DNA of 64,000 nt from CAWKDC01 sp044445605 (GTDB taxonomy: Bacteria > Pseudomonadota > Gammaproteobacteria > JABCZS01): NCBI GenBank assembly GCA_044445605.1, contig JBIOEA010000001.1, forward strand, positions 1 through 64,000, given 5' to 3'. The notes under the pieces were generated by a model. It was not told the DNA's origin. It saw only the letters and a program-made list of their open reading frames with translations, and searched no databases. The position numbers were made by a program, and so were the translations under genes. Numbering within the stretch: position 1 is the first letter of the stretch; each line of letters starts with the position of its first letter. This document shows, one piece after another, positions 6,996 through 15,405 of the stretch.

Positions 6996-8888
6996 ATGAC
7001 ATACCCCCTACTCGACAGGATTGACACCCCCGCGGATTTGCGGCTCTTGCCAGCCAGCGATCTGCCTGATCTCGTCGCCGAATTACGTGAATACTTCATG
7101 ACGCTGATGGACCAAATCGGTGGTCATTTTGGCTCAAGCATGGGTGCTGTCGAACTCACCGTCGCCCTCCATTATGTATTCAATACCCCCGATGACAAGC
7201 TTGTCTGGGACGTCGGCCACCAAGCCCTGATTCATAAAATCTTGACCGGCCGCAAAGCCCTCATGCATACCTTGAAGAAAACAGATGGCTTAGCCCCCTT
7301 CCCGAAACGTGGCGAAAGCCCTTACGATACCTTCACCGTCGGCCACTCTAGCACCTCCATTGGCGCTGCTCTCGGCATGGCCCTTGCCCAACCCGCTGAT
7401 TCAAATCAAAAAACCGTGGCCATCATTGGTGATGGCGCGATGACGGCTGGGATGGCTTTTGAAGCCCTCAATCATGCAGGCGCAGTCAAAGCCGACATGC
7501 TCGTCATTTTGAACGATAACGAGATGTCCATTTCAGAAAACGTCGGCGCCCTCTCGAATTACTTCGCTCGCATCATTTCCGGCAAAGTTTATACCTCGTT
7601 GCGCGAAGGCAGTAAGAAGTTACTCAATGTGATGCCCCCCTCCATGCGCGAACTGGCCAGCCGCACGGAATTACACTTAAAAGGCATGATTCTTCCAGGA
7701 ACCCTCTTTGAGGAGCTCGGCTTTAACTACTTCGGCCCCTTCGATGGCCATGATGTTAACCAGCTCGTTAAAACGCTGACGGCCCTGCGCGATATCAAAG
7801 GCCCCAAACTGCTGCACGTATATACACAAAAAGGCAGGGGCTATGCGGCTGCCGAAGCCGATCCGATTGCCTATCATGCGGTATCCCCTGGCTATCTCGA
7901 TAAAAAGCCTGATGCCCCCAAAGCCCCCGCTAAACCAACCTATTCAAACATTTTCGGCGATTGGCTCTGTGACATGGCCGCCGTCTCCCCAGCATTGGTC
8001 GCCATCACGCCCGCGATGCGCGAAGGCTCTGGCATGGTCGCGTTCTCCCAGCAATACCCCGCTCAATACATGGACGTGGGCATTGCCGAACAACATTCCG
8101 TAACGGTCGCTGCAGGCCTGGCCTGTGAAGGCAAGAAACCCATTGTGGCCATTTACTCGACCTTCTTACAGCGCGCCTATGACCAACTCATCCACGATGT
8201 CTGCTTGCCTAACCTGCCTGTCCTCTTTGCGCTCGATCGTGCAGGGTTGGTCGGCCCAGATGGTCCAACGCATCATGGCAGCTTTGACCTCAGCTATTTG
8301 TCCCCGATTCCAAACATGGTCATCATGGCGCCGACGGATGAAGCCGAATGCCGCGATATGCTGACCACAGGTTACCGCCACAACGGCCCAGCGGCTGTCC
8401 GCTATCCTCGTGGGGCTGGCATTGGCAAACCCGTCACACATGATTTAAATGTCATACCGATAGGGAAAGGCGTCATCGTTCGCGAAGGCCAAACCGTGGC
8501 CATTCTGTGCTTTGGGCCCCTGCTTCATACCGCCCGAGTGGTTGCCGATAAACTGGATTGCACCCTCGTTAACATGCGATTTATCAAGCCGTTAGACACG
8601 GAACTTATCCGCAGTTTGGCTAAAAACCATCAACTTCTCGTCACAATAGAAGAAAATGCCGTGATCGGCGGCGCGGGGAGTGGTATTTGCCAGCAAATTA
8701 TGTCAGAATCACTCCCTTGCTCGGTGATTAACTTAGGCTTGCCTGACCAGTTCATGGAACATGGGGATCTTGCTGCCTTGTATGCCCAAGCAGGCCTCGA
8801 TGCTGCCAGCATTGAAGCAAGGATCATGGCGTTCGTCAGCGCAACAGGCGCTCCTGAAGGAGCGTCACATGCTGCGGCCGACGCATAA
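6996..8888 (+). CDS. dxs: Dxs, 1-deoxy-D-xylulose-5-phosphate synthase
   Basis: First enzyme of the MEP isoprenoid pathway: condenses pyruvate and glyceraldehyde-3-phosphate using thiamine diphosphate. Seen: VWDVGHQALIHKILTGR (substrate His), TVGHSSTSIGAALGMA, the ThDP/Mg motif GDGAMTAGMAFEALN...NDNEMSISENVG, and the transketolase-like Glu region MDVGIAEQHSVTVAAG with LDRAGLVGPDGPTHHG. 630 residues, normal. With ispA upstream it supplies isoprenoid synthesis; start ATG 6996. Confidence 0.96.
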   Translation: MTYPLLDRIDTPADLRLLPASDLPDLVAELREYFMTLMDQIGGHFGSSMGAVELTVALHYVFNTPDDKLVWDVGHQALIHKILTGRKALMHTLKKTDGLAPFPKRGESPYDTFTVGHSSTSIGAALGMALAQPADSNQKTVAIIGDGAMTAGMAFEALNHAGAVKADMLVILNDNEMSISENVGALSNYFARIISGKVYTSLREGSKKLLNVMPPSMRELASRTELHLKGMILPGTLFEELGFNYFGPFDGHDVNQLVKTLTALRDIKGPKLLHVYTQKGRGYAAAEADPIAYHAVSPGYLDKKPDAPKAPAKPTYSNIFGDWLCDMAAVSPALVAITPAMREGSGMVAFSQQYPAQYMDVGIAEQHSVTVAAGLACEGKKPIVAIYSTFLQRAYDQLIHDVCLPNLPVLFALDRAGLVGPDGPTHHGSFDLSYLSPIPNMVIMAPTDEAECRDMLTTGYRHNGPAAVRYPRGAGIGKPVTHDLNVIPIGKGVIVREGQTVAILCFGPLLHTARVVADKLDCTLVNMRFIKPLDTELIRSLAKNHQLLVTIEENAVIGGAGSGICQQIMSESLPCSVINLGLPDQFMEHGDLAALYAQAGLDAASIEARIMAFVSATGAPEGASHAAADA

Positions 8889-8909
8889 TTGTTTGCCCAG
8901 CGAGATGTA

Positions 8910-9296
8910 ATGATGAAAGCAGTCTATACGTTAACCGTCACTGTTGAATTTTCAGCATCACACATCATCCCAGGCCATCCGGGGAAATGCAAACGCTTGC
9001 ATGGGCACAATTGGAAAGCTGAAATTCACGTCCAAGCACACACATTAAACAGTATCGGTATTGCCGTCGATTTCCAAGACATCAAACGCGCGGCGGCAGA
9101 ACCCATCGCAGCATTAGATCATTATCATTTGAATGATCTGCCCCAATTTGAAGGCATCAGCCCTACCGCTGAAAACGTCTCTGCCTGGCTGTACCGTGAA
9201 ATTGCACGCTCTATTAATCGTGACGGAGTCACGTTGAGCGCGGTTAAGCTCTGGGAAACAGACAGATCCTGCGTTGAATACCGAGAAGGAGTATAG
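8910..9296 (+). CDS. queD: QueD-family 6-pyruvoyl/6-carboxy-tetrahydropterin synthase
   Basis: Converts 7,8-dihydroneopterin triphosphate to 6-carboxy-tetrahydropterin in preQ0/queuosine synthesis. It shows the zinc-binding histidines (SASHIIPG, LHGHNW), the catalytic Cys of GKCKRLHGHNW, and the Asp-His pair of the LDHYHLND region, with C-terminal W-ET motif KLWETDRSCVEY. The frame opens at a TTG at 8889, but ATG 8910 (or 8913) fits the family N-terminus better. Followed two bases later by folE2, whose product makes the QueD substrate, so the pair looks functional. Confidence 0.88.
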   Translation: MMKAVYTLTVTVEFSASHIIPGHPGKCKRLHGHNWKAEIHVQAHTLNSIGIAVDFQDIKRAAAEPIAALDHYHLNDLPQFEGISPTAENVSAWLYREIARSINRDGVTLSAVKLWETDRSCVEYREGV

Positions 9297-9298
9297 CC

Positions 9299-10093
9299 AT
9301 GTCTATTGCGGTTCCACAGACAGGTATCGTTGATATTCAAAGCCACACCGATCATCGCTTACTGGCGATTCAGAAAGTGGGTGTGAAGTCGTTGCGTCAT
9401 CCGATTCAAGTGGTAACACAGGATGGCAGTGCACAGTCTACTATCGCCACCTTCGATATGTATGTCAATCTGGCTGCTGATCAACGCGGCACACACATGT
9501 CCCGTTTTGTGGAACTTTTGCACAGCACGGATAAGCCTTTTTCAATTGCACTTTTTAATACACTCTTACAAGAAATGACGCACAAACTGCATGCGCAATG
9601 CGGTTACATTAACATGCAATTCCCCTTCTTCATGTTAAAAAGCGCACCGATTTCCGGCGCAAAAAGCTATGTCGATTATGAAGTCACACTCAAGGGTGAA
9701 TGGTTAACCGATTCCGCCAAAACAGAAGTCAAAGTCGTTGTGCCTGTGACAAGCTTGTGTCCCTGCTCGAAGGCGATTTCAGAATATGGCGCACATAATC
9801 AACGTTCACATATCACCGTGACGGTTGAACTGCTGGCTGATCTGCCGATTGAATCGTTGATCATGCTGATTGAAAAACAAGCGTCATGCGAATTATTCGG
9901 TATTCTCAAACGTGCCGATGAAAAACATGTGACAGAAAAAGCCTATGAAAATCCCAAGTTCGTCGAAGATTTAGTGCGAGATATCGCCGCTGAACTCAAA
10001 AAAGATGCACGGATTAAATGTTTTCTGGTTGAGTCCGAAAATTTTGAATCCATTCATAACCATTCTGCCTATGCGGCATTAGGCAGCAAATAA
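9299..10093 (+). CDS. folE2: FolE2, type IB GTP cyclohydrolase I
   Basis: Hydrolyses GTP to dihydroneopterin triphosphate, the common precursor of folate and queuosine. It belongs to the metal-flexible IB family rather than FolE: N-terminal VPQTGIVDIQSHTDHR, central region VPVTSLCPCSKAISEYGAHNQR with the conserved Cys, and KYPEN-like segment near the C-terminus (YENPKFVEDLVRD). 264 residues. Upstream ribosome-binding site AAGGAG overlaps the end of queD, so the two are co-translated; a terminator follows directly. Confidence 0.95.
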   Translation: MSIAVPQTGIVDIQSHTDHRLLAIQKVGVKSLRHPIQVVTQDGSAQSTIATFDMYVNLAADQRGTHMSRFVELLHSTDKPFSIALFNTLLQEMTHKLHAQCGYINMQFPFFMLKSAPISGAKSYVDYEVTLKGEWLTDSAKTEVKVVVPVTSLCPCSKAISEYGAHNQRSHITVTVELLADLPIESLIMLIEKQASCELFGILKRADEKHVTEKAYENPKFVEDLVRDIAAELKKDARIKCFLVESENFESIHNHSAYAALGSK

Positions 10094-10123
10094 AAAAGGA
10101 GCCTCGCGAACGAGACTCCTTTT
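10094..10123. terminator. Bidirectional intrinsic terminator between folE2 and the porin gene
   Basis: AAAAGGAG-C-CTCG, loop CGAA, CGAG-A-CTCCTTTT: a 12-bp stem with one mismatch and A/T tracts on both sides. It can serve folE2 (plus) and the convergent porin gene (minus). Confidence 0.9.
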
Positions 10124-10164
10124 ATCATCTATACACACTCTTTTATAGAGGAATCATCTAGCCT

Positions 10165-11181
10165 CTAGAAGCGTGCGCTCAGGTTCAGGTAAGGACCCAT
10201 GATACCCACGTCGGAGTAGTTATGTGTCAGGCCAGCATCTGAAGATACCTGTACTTGGTCAACAACATCGAAGTAGTAAGCTACTTGGTAGCCGCCTTCA
10301 ATGCCTACACCAAATTTGTCATGAGAATAGAGACTATTCCAGTTCAAGCCCAATTTAGCATCCAATGCTGGAACAACACGGTTGTTCTTTTCGCCATCGA
10401 AGTCAGAAGAGGAGCCTTCGCCTGAAATGTCTGTACTTGTCTTGAGATCACCAACCAAGAAAGCAGCTGCTATGTGACCAGTTACGCCAAAATGCTTAAC
10501 GATCTTATATTCAGCATCTAGACCAATTTCTGGGCCTACGCCTGTGAATTTAGAATCGTAAGATTCCATGATTGGCAAATCAATGCTGGTGCCTGTGTAT
10601 TCGTTTTCTGTGTTGCTATTAACTTGAGCATACTTCACACCCACGAATGGACGAGCTGTCAACATGCTGGAGAGCTTGTGGTATTGACCCAATGTTGCAT
10701 CAAACGATTGCGTCTTCAACGTTTCTTCGCTTTCAGCTTCATCGGTTACACCGGCAGGAACATCGATAGAAGTATTAGAGCTTGTCAGCATCGTTGTACT
10801 AGCGCTTCCTGGGACAGATGTTGATTCTGATTGGCTAGAATTGAATTGTTGCCAGCTAGCTTGGATATCGTAGTGCGAGCTGATCATATAACCGAATGCT
10901 AAGAAGTAACCCCAGTTGTAGTTAGGATTAATATTTTCAGCATCATAGTAGTATGTGCTTGCAGGCGCATCGGTGATAACATCAACATAATCAAGGCCGT
11001 TCATAGCAGGTGCTAAGTAGGTAGCTCCGCCTGTCAACGTGTAACGATGTAAAGGGGCTTTGTGATGATGTTTCTTATGGTGGGGTTCTTTACCATCACC
11101 ATCTTTGTCATATGCGTGTGCAGAGAACGTTGCCAACATCGTTGATGCTGCCAACAAGGTAATTAAACGAGTATATTTCAT
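10165..11181 (-). CDS. Outer-membrane beta-barrel porin, Legionella MOMP-like
   Basis: 338-residue protein with a Sec signal (MKYTRLITLLAASTMLATFSAHA), a short charged His/Lys-rich stretch (KKHHHKA), then alternating beta strands and a C-terminal phenylalanine (NLSARF) typical of barrels inserted by BAM. The segment NPNYNWGYFLAFGYMIS followed by YDIQASWQQFN resembles the Legionella major outer membrane protein family. No partner genes; own terminator downstream shared with folE2. Role as porin or adhesin is inferred from family only. Confidence 0.8.
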   Translation of the reverse strand: MKYTRLITLLAASTMLATFSAHAYDKDGDGKEPHHKKHHHKAPLHRYTLTGGATYLAPAMNGLDYVDVITDAPASTYYYDAENINPNYNWGYFLAFGYMISSHYDIQASWQQFNSSQSESTSVPGSASTTMLTSSNTSIDVPAGVTDEAESEETLKTQSFDATLGQYHKLSSMLTARPFVGVKYAQVNSNTENEYTGTSIDLPIMESYDSKFTGVGPEIGLDAEYKIVKHFGVTGHIAAAFLVGDLKTSTDISGEGSSSDFDGEKNNRVVPALDAKLGLNWNSLYSHDKFGVGIEGGYQVAYYFDVVDQVQVSSDAGLTHNYSDVGIMGPYLNLSARF

Positions 11182-11283
11182 GCTAATGTCCTTATAAAAG
11201 CGTACGGTAATCAGAATGTAGCACCGCTTTTTTTAGAATGCAAGATTTCGCAATATTTTTTTTAACTATTTCGGATATGTATA

Positions 11284-11562
11284 TTATTCTTCGGTGTGAT
11301 CAATGATACGCCCAGGGCCATGGCTAAAATCACCTACCTCAACATGCCCTGACACAATCACTTCTTCCGTGGTGACCTTCTCTTCTATCGTCGTTTTTTT
11401 GGATTTGAACAGTACGTATATCCAGCCCACTACAAAGGCCACGGCACCGAGTACTAAAATATACCCGAGAAATACCACGCCCACTAAGGCAATCGTCAGC
11501 ACAATGCCTGCGATCAGCACAAGGGAAAGAATGCGTTGAAATAACGATGCGTACTGTCTCAA
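11284..11562 (-). CDS. Small inner-membrane protein, unknown function
   Basis: 92 residues. Two adjacent hydrophobic helices (about residues 11-32 and 34-50: LVLIAGIVLTIALVGVVFLG and ILVLGAVAFVVGWIYVLF) are followed by a basic stretch KSKK and an acidic, soluble tail ending in DHTEE. Start at 11562 is plausible; ribosome-binding site is not strong. It resembles many small membrane proteins of unknown role; I cannot assign a family. Confidence 0.6.
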   Translation of the reverse strand: MRQYASLFQRILSLVLIAGIVLTIALVGVVFLGYILVLGAVAFVVGWIYVLFKSKKTTIEEKVTTEEVIVSGHVEVGDFSHGPGRIIDHTEE

Positions 11563-11636
11563 GGAAGCAACCCAACCAATTTATACCTAGGAGTACCTAG
11601 GCTACCCTATTTTGTGCCAGGAATCAATAAAAAGCT

Positions 11637-11664
11637 GTAGGGGCGTGCTATTTGCCCCCCCTAC
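11637..11664. repeat. Dispersed hairpin repeat copy (diverged)
   Basis: GTAGGGGCGTGCTA followed by TTTGCCCCCCCTAC, a diverged member of the ~28-bp inverted repeat family found at 5948, 31577, 39367, 39427, 40155, 46217 and 50109. Lies between two minus-strand genes just ahead of a terminator. Confidence 0.7.
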
Positions 11665-11683
11665 CATAAGAAATCCTGGCAAT

Positions 11684-11725
11684 AAAAAAACCCCGGCATA
11701 TCAACGATGATGCCGGGGTTTTTTT
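11684..11725 (-). terminator. Strong intrinsic terminator after the histone gene
   Basis: A perfect 9-bp stem CCCCGGCAT / ATGCCGGGG with a 10-base loop, flanked by seven A's and seven T's. It lies six bases past the histone stop codon and ends the CPBP-histone transcript. Confidence 0.93.
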
Positions 11726-11730
11726 CACAG

Positions 11731-11925
11731 CTATTCCTCTTGGAAATCTCTATCCATGACTGTCTTACGACCGTCTTTCTTGGCATTCTCAATCGCACGA
11801 TTACACATGCGGCAAATGGCTGCTGACAGCGCATCGGCAACACTGCCGGACGTGTTCATCCCACCTGACTTTTCTTTAATGTAATTTTTTACTTTCGATA
11901 CAACAACCAAAATCTCTTCACTCAT
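11731..11925 (-). CDS. Bacterial histone-fold protein (single-domain histone)
   Basis: 64-residue protein starting MSEEILVVVSKVKNYIKEK, with a helix-rich centre (SGSVADALSAAICRMC) and the C-terminal motif NRAIENAKKDGRKTVMDRDF. This arrangement (short helix, long helix, RKTV loop, final Asp-Arg-Asp helix) is that of histones, and the VVVSKVK...GRKTVMDRDF signature is that of bacterial singlet histones described from Bdellovibrio and Leptospira. Start at 11925 follows GAGAGAGTGTC; a longer frame to 11964 is unlikely. The gene is 16 bases downstream of the cNMP/CPBP gene and likely co-transcribed with it, and has its own strong terminator. Predicted to bind DNA as a dimer; the DNA-binding mode is unknown here. 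Confidence 0.85.
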   Translation of the reverse strand: MSEEILVVVSKVKNYIKEKSGGMNTSGSVADALSAAICRMCNRAIENAKKDGRKTVMDRDFQEE

Positions 11926-11941
11926 GACACTCTCTCCTTGA

Positions 11942-13108
11942 TTAAAAGTCAAAACCGACCACAAATATAGCGAAGTAAGTCAGTAACCAGTGGGATACAA
12001 TCACCCCAATTAACGTTGAGTGGCGTGTATACAGCCAACCCCAGAACAAGCTTAACACAAACGTGGCAAATGCCAACAGTACAGAAATATGAACATGCGA
12101 TAAACTGAAAAATAATGCAGCTAATAAAATAGCTTGCCATTGCCGATTTTTATGGCTCAAAAATGTCATAAACGAGGTTTGGCAAACCCCACGCGCAATG
12201 AACTCAATCGCGGGCACGTATAAACCAAAGCTCACTAATAACAACATCTGCTCTTTCCGACTCAATGTCTTTAAAATGCCCTTGTAAAAAAAGACCGGCG
12301 CGTCAGCCATGCTTGGCAACATATGCGTTGCCACCAATTTACAGAACAAAATCATCGGCATCATGAAAACAATGCTGATCAATGCACCATCTTTAAGTGC
12401 GTATTCCCAACCATTGAGCGTTGCACCAAATGCCTTGGGGCTAAACCCACTTTGATCCAATAGCTGATAAAAAGCTAATGCAAAGACGACAATGACGGGG
12501 ACACAGAGATAAACCGTGCCGGCAGACAAATGCACTATCGAATTAAATGTCGACATCGATAGGACATAGATACAAACAAGCGTCATTAGGCGGAAAATAT
12601 ATTGCCCTAGTATCACCTGCTTCTGAGAATATTTCAGCTGGTCTTTCAGCTTGACGACCGCTTTGGTATTGAGATTTCTAATATTTTGACTGAGTGTCTT
12701 TGCAAAATTCACTTTCAAAATATTCGATAACGATACTTCAGGCTTGGAATGCTGCTCAAGCTCATTCACATTCAAACCCACCAGCATCATGTCCTCTACC
12801 GCACGAACGGTAGCCGACCGGGGCCGCTTGTCGATTAACGAGATTTCCCCGATGACATCACCCGGCTTCAAAATAGCAATGTGATGATATTCACCATGGT
12901 CATCTTCTTTGAGTACTTCACCCGTTCCCGAGCATATTATATAGATAGCGTCTCCAGGTTCCCCTTCTTGAACAACGTTTACCCCGACACTGACGCGCTC
13001 CTCGTACATCAAACCGAGAAGCTCTTCCATTTGTTCGGGCGTTAAACTGCTGAACAGTGGGTTTTGTTGGATAAGTTCCCTGGATCGTTTACTTAAAATT
13101 TCCTGCAT
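11942..13108 (-). CDS. Cyclic-nucleotide-binding domain fused to a CPBP (CAAX protease-like) membrane domain
   Basis: 388 residues. Residues 18-120 form a CRP-type cNMP-binding domain with phosphate cassette GEISLIDKRPRSATV. From about 172 there are seven or eight membrane helices. The CPBP family motifs are partly kept: motif 1 reads AIEFIARG (E302, R306; the usual first Glu of the EE pair is Ile), motif 2 FSLSH (F334, H338), and the last motif H373 with Thr in place of the usual Asn/Asp. A protease or a protease-derived membrane scaffold controlled by a nucleotide ligand is plausible. The gene immediately downstream encodes the histone. The conserved cNMP Arg (R97) is present, but no ligand can be claimed. 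Confidence 0.82.
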   Translation of the reverse strand: MQEILSKRSRELIQQNPLFSSLTPEQMEELLGLMYEERVSVGVNVVQEGEPGDAIYIICSGTGEVLKEDDHGEYHHIAILKPGDVIGEISLIDKRPRSATVRAVEDMMLVGLNVNELEQHSKPEVSLSNILKVNFAKTLSQNIRNLNTKAVVKLKDQLKYSQKQVILGQYIFRLMTLVCIYVLSMSTFNSIVHLSAGTVYLCVPVIVVFALAFYQLLDQSGFSPKAFGATLNGWEYALKDGALISIVFMMPMILFCKLVATHMLPSMADAPVFFYKGILKTLSRKEQMLLLVSFGLYVPAIEFIARGVCQTSFMTFLSHKNRQWQAILLAALFFSLSHVHISVLLAFATFVLSLFWGWLYTRHSTLIGVIVSHWLLTYFAIFVVGFDF

Positions 13109-13165
13109 ACTCGTACCCTAAAATCGGGATATGCCACGGCCTGTGACACACGGGAAGTATAGACA

Positions 13166-13636
13166 CTAAATCAGGAGTTGTACAAGCTTTAATACCACAC
13201 CGGCATACAATGCTGCAAGCAAGTCGTCCACCATGATGCCCACACCGCCTTTAATTTGCTTATCTAACCAGTTTATGGGCCACGGTTTCACGATATCAAA
13301 CAGGCGGAATAAGGCGAACCCTTCCAGTAATGTCAGCGCATTAATCGGCACGAACAACATCACGATCATCATGCCCGCAATTTCATCAATCACAATACCA
13401 CTATGATCATGCACTTTTAAATCACGGCTGCTCCAATCGGCTGCATACGTGCCGAGAATAATCGTGACCAGTGTGATCGCTATATAAATAGGTAAGGAAA
13501 AAAATGACATCAACATGATAATAGGTATTGCAACCAAGGTGCCCATGGTGCCAGGCGCGACCGGACTTAACCCTGCGCCAAATCCAAAGGCTAACCAATG
13601 TAATGGATGCGAAAATACTTTATGGCTGAGCTTCAT
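13166..13636 (-). CDS. pgpA: PgpA, phosphatidylglycerophosphatase A
   Basis: Dephosphorylates phosphatidylglycerophosphate to phosphatidylglycerol at the inner membrane. Family motifs: GFGAGLSPVAPGTMGTL near the N-terminus, VIDEIAGMM, FRLFDIVKPWPI, and GGVGIMVDDLLAALYAG. Start at 13636 (MKLSHKVFS) follows GAGG and lies inside the end of thiL (17-base overlap), so translation is coupled. About 156 residues, four membrane segments. Last gene of the glyA-nrdR-rib-nusB-thiL-pgpA cluster. Confidence 0.95.
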   Translation of the reverse strand: MKLSHKVFSHPLHWLAFGFGAGLSPVAPGTMGTLVAIPIIMLMSFFSLPIYIAITLVTIILGTYAADWSSRDLKVHDHSGIVIDEIAGMMIVMLFVPINALTLLEGFALFRLFDIVKPWPINWLDKQIKGGVGIMVDDLLAALYAGVVLKLVQLLI

Positions 13637-14582
13637 GTTGATGCCTCTCGAAATGATCGTATCCCAGTGCGCCCTTCCATGGTTTATCGTCCAGCAAGAT
13701 GCCTGAACCTTCAACCACTTCCCCTATCATCACCATAGGCACTTCAATGGCTTCTGCTAATGTTGTTAACAATGCTCTCGCAGTTTTCGGTGCGGTAAAA
13801 CATAATACATAATCATCACCTCCCGTCACTGCACGTTCAAAAGCTTCTTGTGGCGGGCAAACAAACCATTCTTTCGCGATAGGAATGTTGTCTTGCACTA
13901 AACGCGCACCCACTTGGCTCGCGGTTAAAATATGATTTAAATCCGCCAATAATCCATCCGAGACATCAATGGCTGCATGTGCCAAACCACACAAATGCGG
14001 CCCAACATCAATGCGTGGCTCGGGGTAACGATAGGCACGTGTGGCATGCTCACCTGGCTCTATTCCTTTGGAACGTGCATACACATAAAAAGCCGCAGCC
14101 CCGATGTCACCTGTGACGTAAATATCATCACCAACCCGTGCATTGCACCGCTTGAGTACATGCTCATCTTTCACGTAACCCAATGCCGTGATGGATACCG
14201 CTCGCGGACCTTTAGTGGTATCACCCCCAATCAATCTGACATGCGCACGGGAAGCTTGTGCGTCGAGCGCAGCAGCAAAAGCACGCAACCAGGCATCATC
14301 CAGTTCAGGGATCGTTAAAGACAGTAGGAAACCAAAAGGCTTAGCACCCATCGCGGATAGGTCACTTAAATTAACCATCAGTGCTTTTTGCGCCCAGCTG
14401 TCAGGAGGATCATCAGGGTAACAATGGACGCCCTCGACCAAGGTGTCCACGGCGATAACCATCGGATCAGGCGCGCACGATACCATCGCGGCATCGTCGC
14501 CAACCCCTAATATTACTTCGTTGACAATGGGTGCGCCAATGTGACTGAAATAACGATGGATAAGATCAAACTCGAGACTCAT
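13620..14582 (-). CDS. thiL: ThiL, thiamine-monophosphate kinase
   Basis: Phosphorylates thiamine phosphate to thiamine diphosphate, the cofactor used by Dxs in this window. Seen: N-terminal EFDLIHRYF, GVGDDAAMV, TLVEGVHCY, NLSDLSAMGAKP, GGDTTKGP and DVSDGLLADLNHI, all typical ATP/Mg-binding motifs of the PurM-like fold. 320 residues from the start at 14582, which overlaps the nusB end by 17 bases. Confidence 0.95.
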   Translation of the reverse strand: MSLEFDLIHRYFSHIGAPIVNEVILGVGDDAAMVSCAPDPMVIAVDTLVEGVHCYPDDPPDSWAQKALMVNLSDLSAMGAKPFGFLLSLTIPELDDAWLRAFAAALDAQASRAHVRLIGGDTTKGPRAVSITALGYVKDEHVLKRCNARVGDDIYVTGDIGAAAFYVYARSKGIEPGEHATRAYRYPEPRIDVGPHLCGLAHAAIDVSDGLLADLNHILTASQVGARLVQDNIPIAKEWFVCPPQEAFERAVTGGDDYVLCFTAPKTARALLTTLAEAIEVPMVMIGEVVEGSGILLDDKPWKGALGYDHFERHQHEAQP

Positions 14583-14973
14583 GTGCGATTTTGTCCAAGA
14601 TGCCATTCACGAACTTATGCGCTTCATTTGCACCGTATTCTTTCGACATATCAAGGGCTTCATTGATCACCACTTTATAGGGAACATCCAATCGGTGCAG
14701 TAATTCATACGCGGATAGTCTTAAGATAGCATATTCAATCGGACTTATCTCATCTAATGGACGTGACGTGTGTGTGGCGAGCATTGCATCGATGGTTGGC
14801 AACTCTTTCATCACACCATTGAAAATCTCTTTAAAATATTCGCGATCCAGGTTGCCTTCTTGCGTCAAGATATAGGCTTGGATCTCAGATACCGGGTTTT
14901 GCGTTAATTGCCATTGATACAATGCTTGCATCACAGCACGACGTGCTTTCTTACGAAGGGTGATTGGGTTCAT
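14566..14973 (-). CDS. nusB: NusB, transcription antitermination protein
   Basis: All-helical RNA-binding protein which, with S10 (NusE), binds boxA in rRNA leaders. The body shows RRAVMQALYQWQLT near the N-terminus and the family signature ISPIEYAILRLSAYELL...PYKVVINEALDMSKEYGANEAHKFVNGILDKI. Start at 14973 (MNPITLRKKARR) overlaps the ribH stop by four bases. 135 residues, normal. Confidence 0.95.
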   Translation of the reverse strand: MNPITLRKKARRAVMQALYQWQLTQNPVSEIQAYILTQEGNLDREYFKEIFNGVMKELPTIDAMLATHTSRPLDEISPIEYAILRLSAYELLHRLDVPYKVVINEALDMSKEYGANEAHKFVNGILDKIAHESRV

Positions 14974-15404
14974 ACTGACACCCGCTTCATGGTATGCAAC
15001 ATCTCTAATATGACATCGGCACATTCATAACCTTTATTGCTCGGGCCTTCGGCTGCGCGTGCATGCGCTTGTGCTTCGTCGTATGTCGTTAACACGCCAA
15101 ATGCTACGGGCTTGTTTAATTCCAGCATCACTTGCATTAAGCCACGTGAACATTCACCTGCAACATAATCAAAATGTTTGGTTTCACCTTGAATAACACA
15201 TCCTAAGGCAATCCCGCCTGCAACGTCTTTACGTGATAATGCCGCTTTCATCAGAAGCGGTATTTCTACTGCGCCTGGGCACTCTATAATCAACATGTCT
15301 TTTTCTTCAATCCCTGAATCTGTTAAGCCTTCAATGGCGCCTTTTAACAACTTCTGCGTTATCTCCGGATTAAACCGAGCACAGATAATGGCGATTTTGT
15401 TCAT
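14970..15404 (-). CDS. ribH: RibH, 6,7-dimethyl-8-ribityllumazine synthase
   Basis: Joins the RibB product with the pyrimidine from RibD to form lumazine. Motifs: ARFNPEITQKLL near residue 10, PGAVEIPL, the loop GCVIQGETKHFDYV with the active-site His, and FGVLTTYDEAQA. The start at 15404 is supported by GAGGA seven bases upstream; two more upstream Met codons are in frame. 144 residues. Overlaps or abuts both neighbours in the riboflavin operon. Confidence 0.94.
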   Translation of the reverse strand: MNKIAIICARFNPEITQKLLKGAIEGLTDSGIEEKDMLIIECPGAVEIPLLMKAALSRKDVAGGIALGCVIQGETKHFDYVAGECSRGLMQVMLELNKPVAFGVLTTYDEAQAHARAAEGPSNKGYECADVILEMLHTMKRVSV

Positions 15405-15405
15405 T

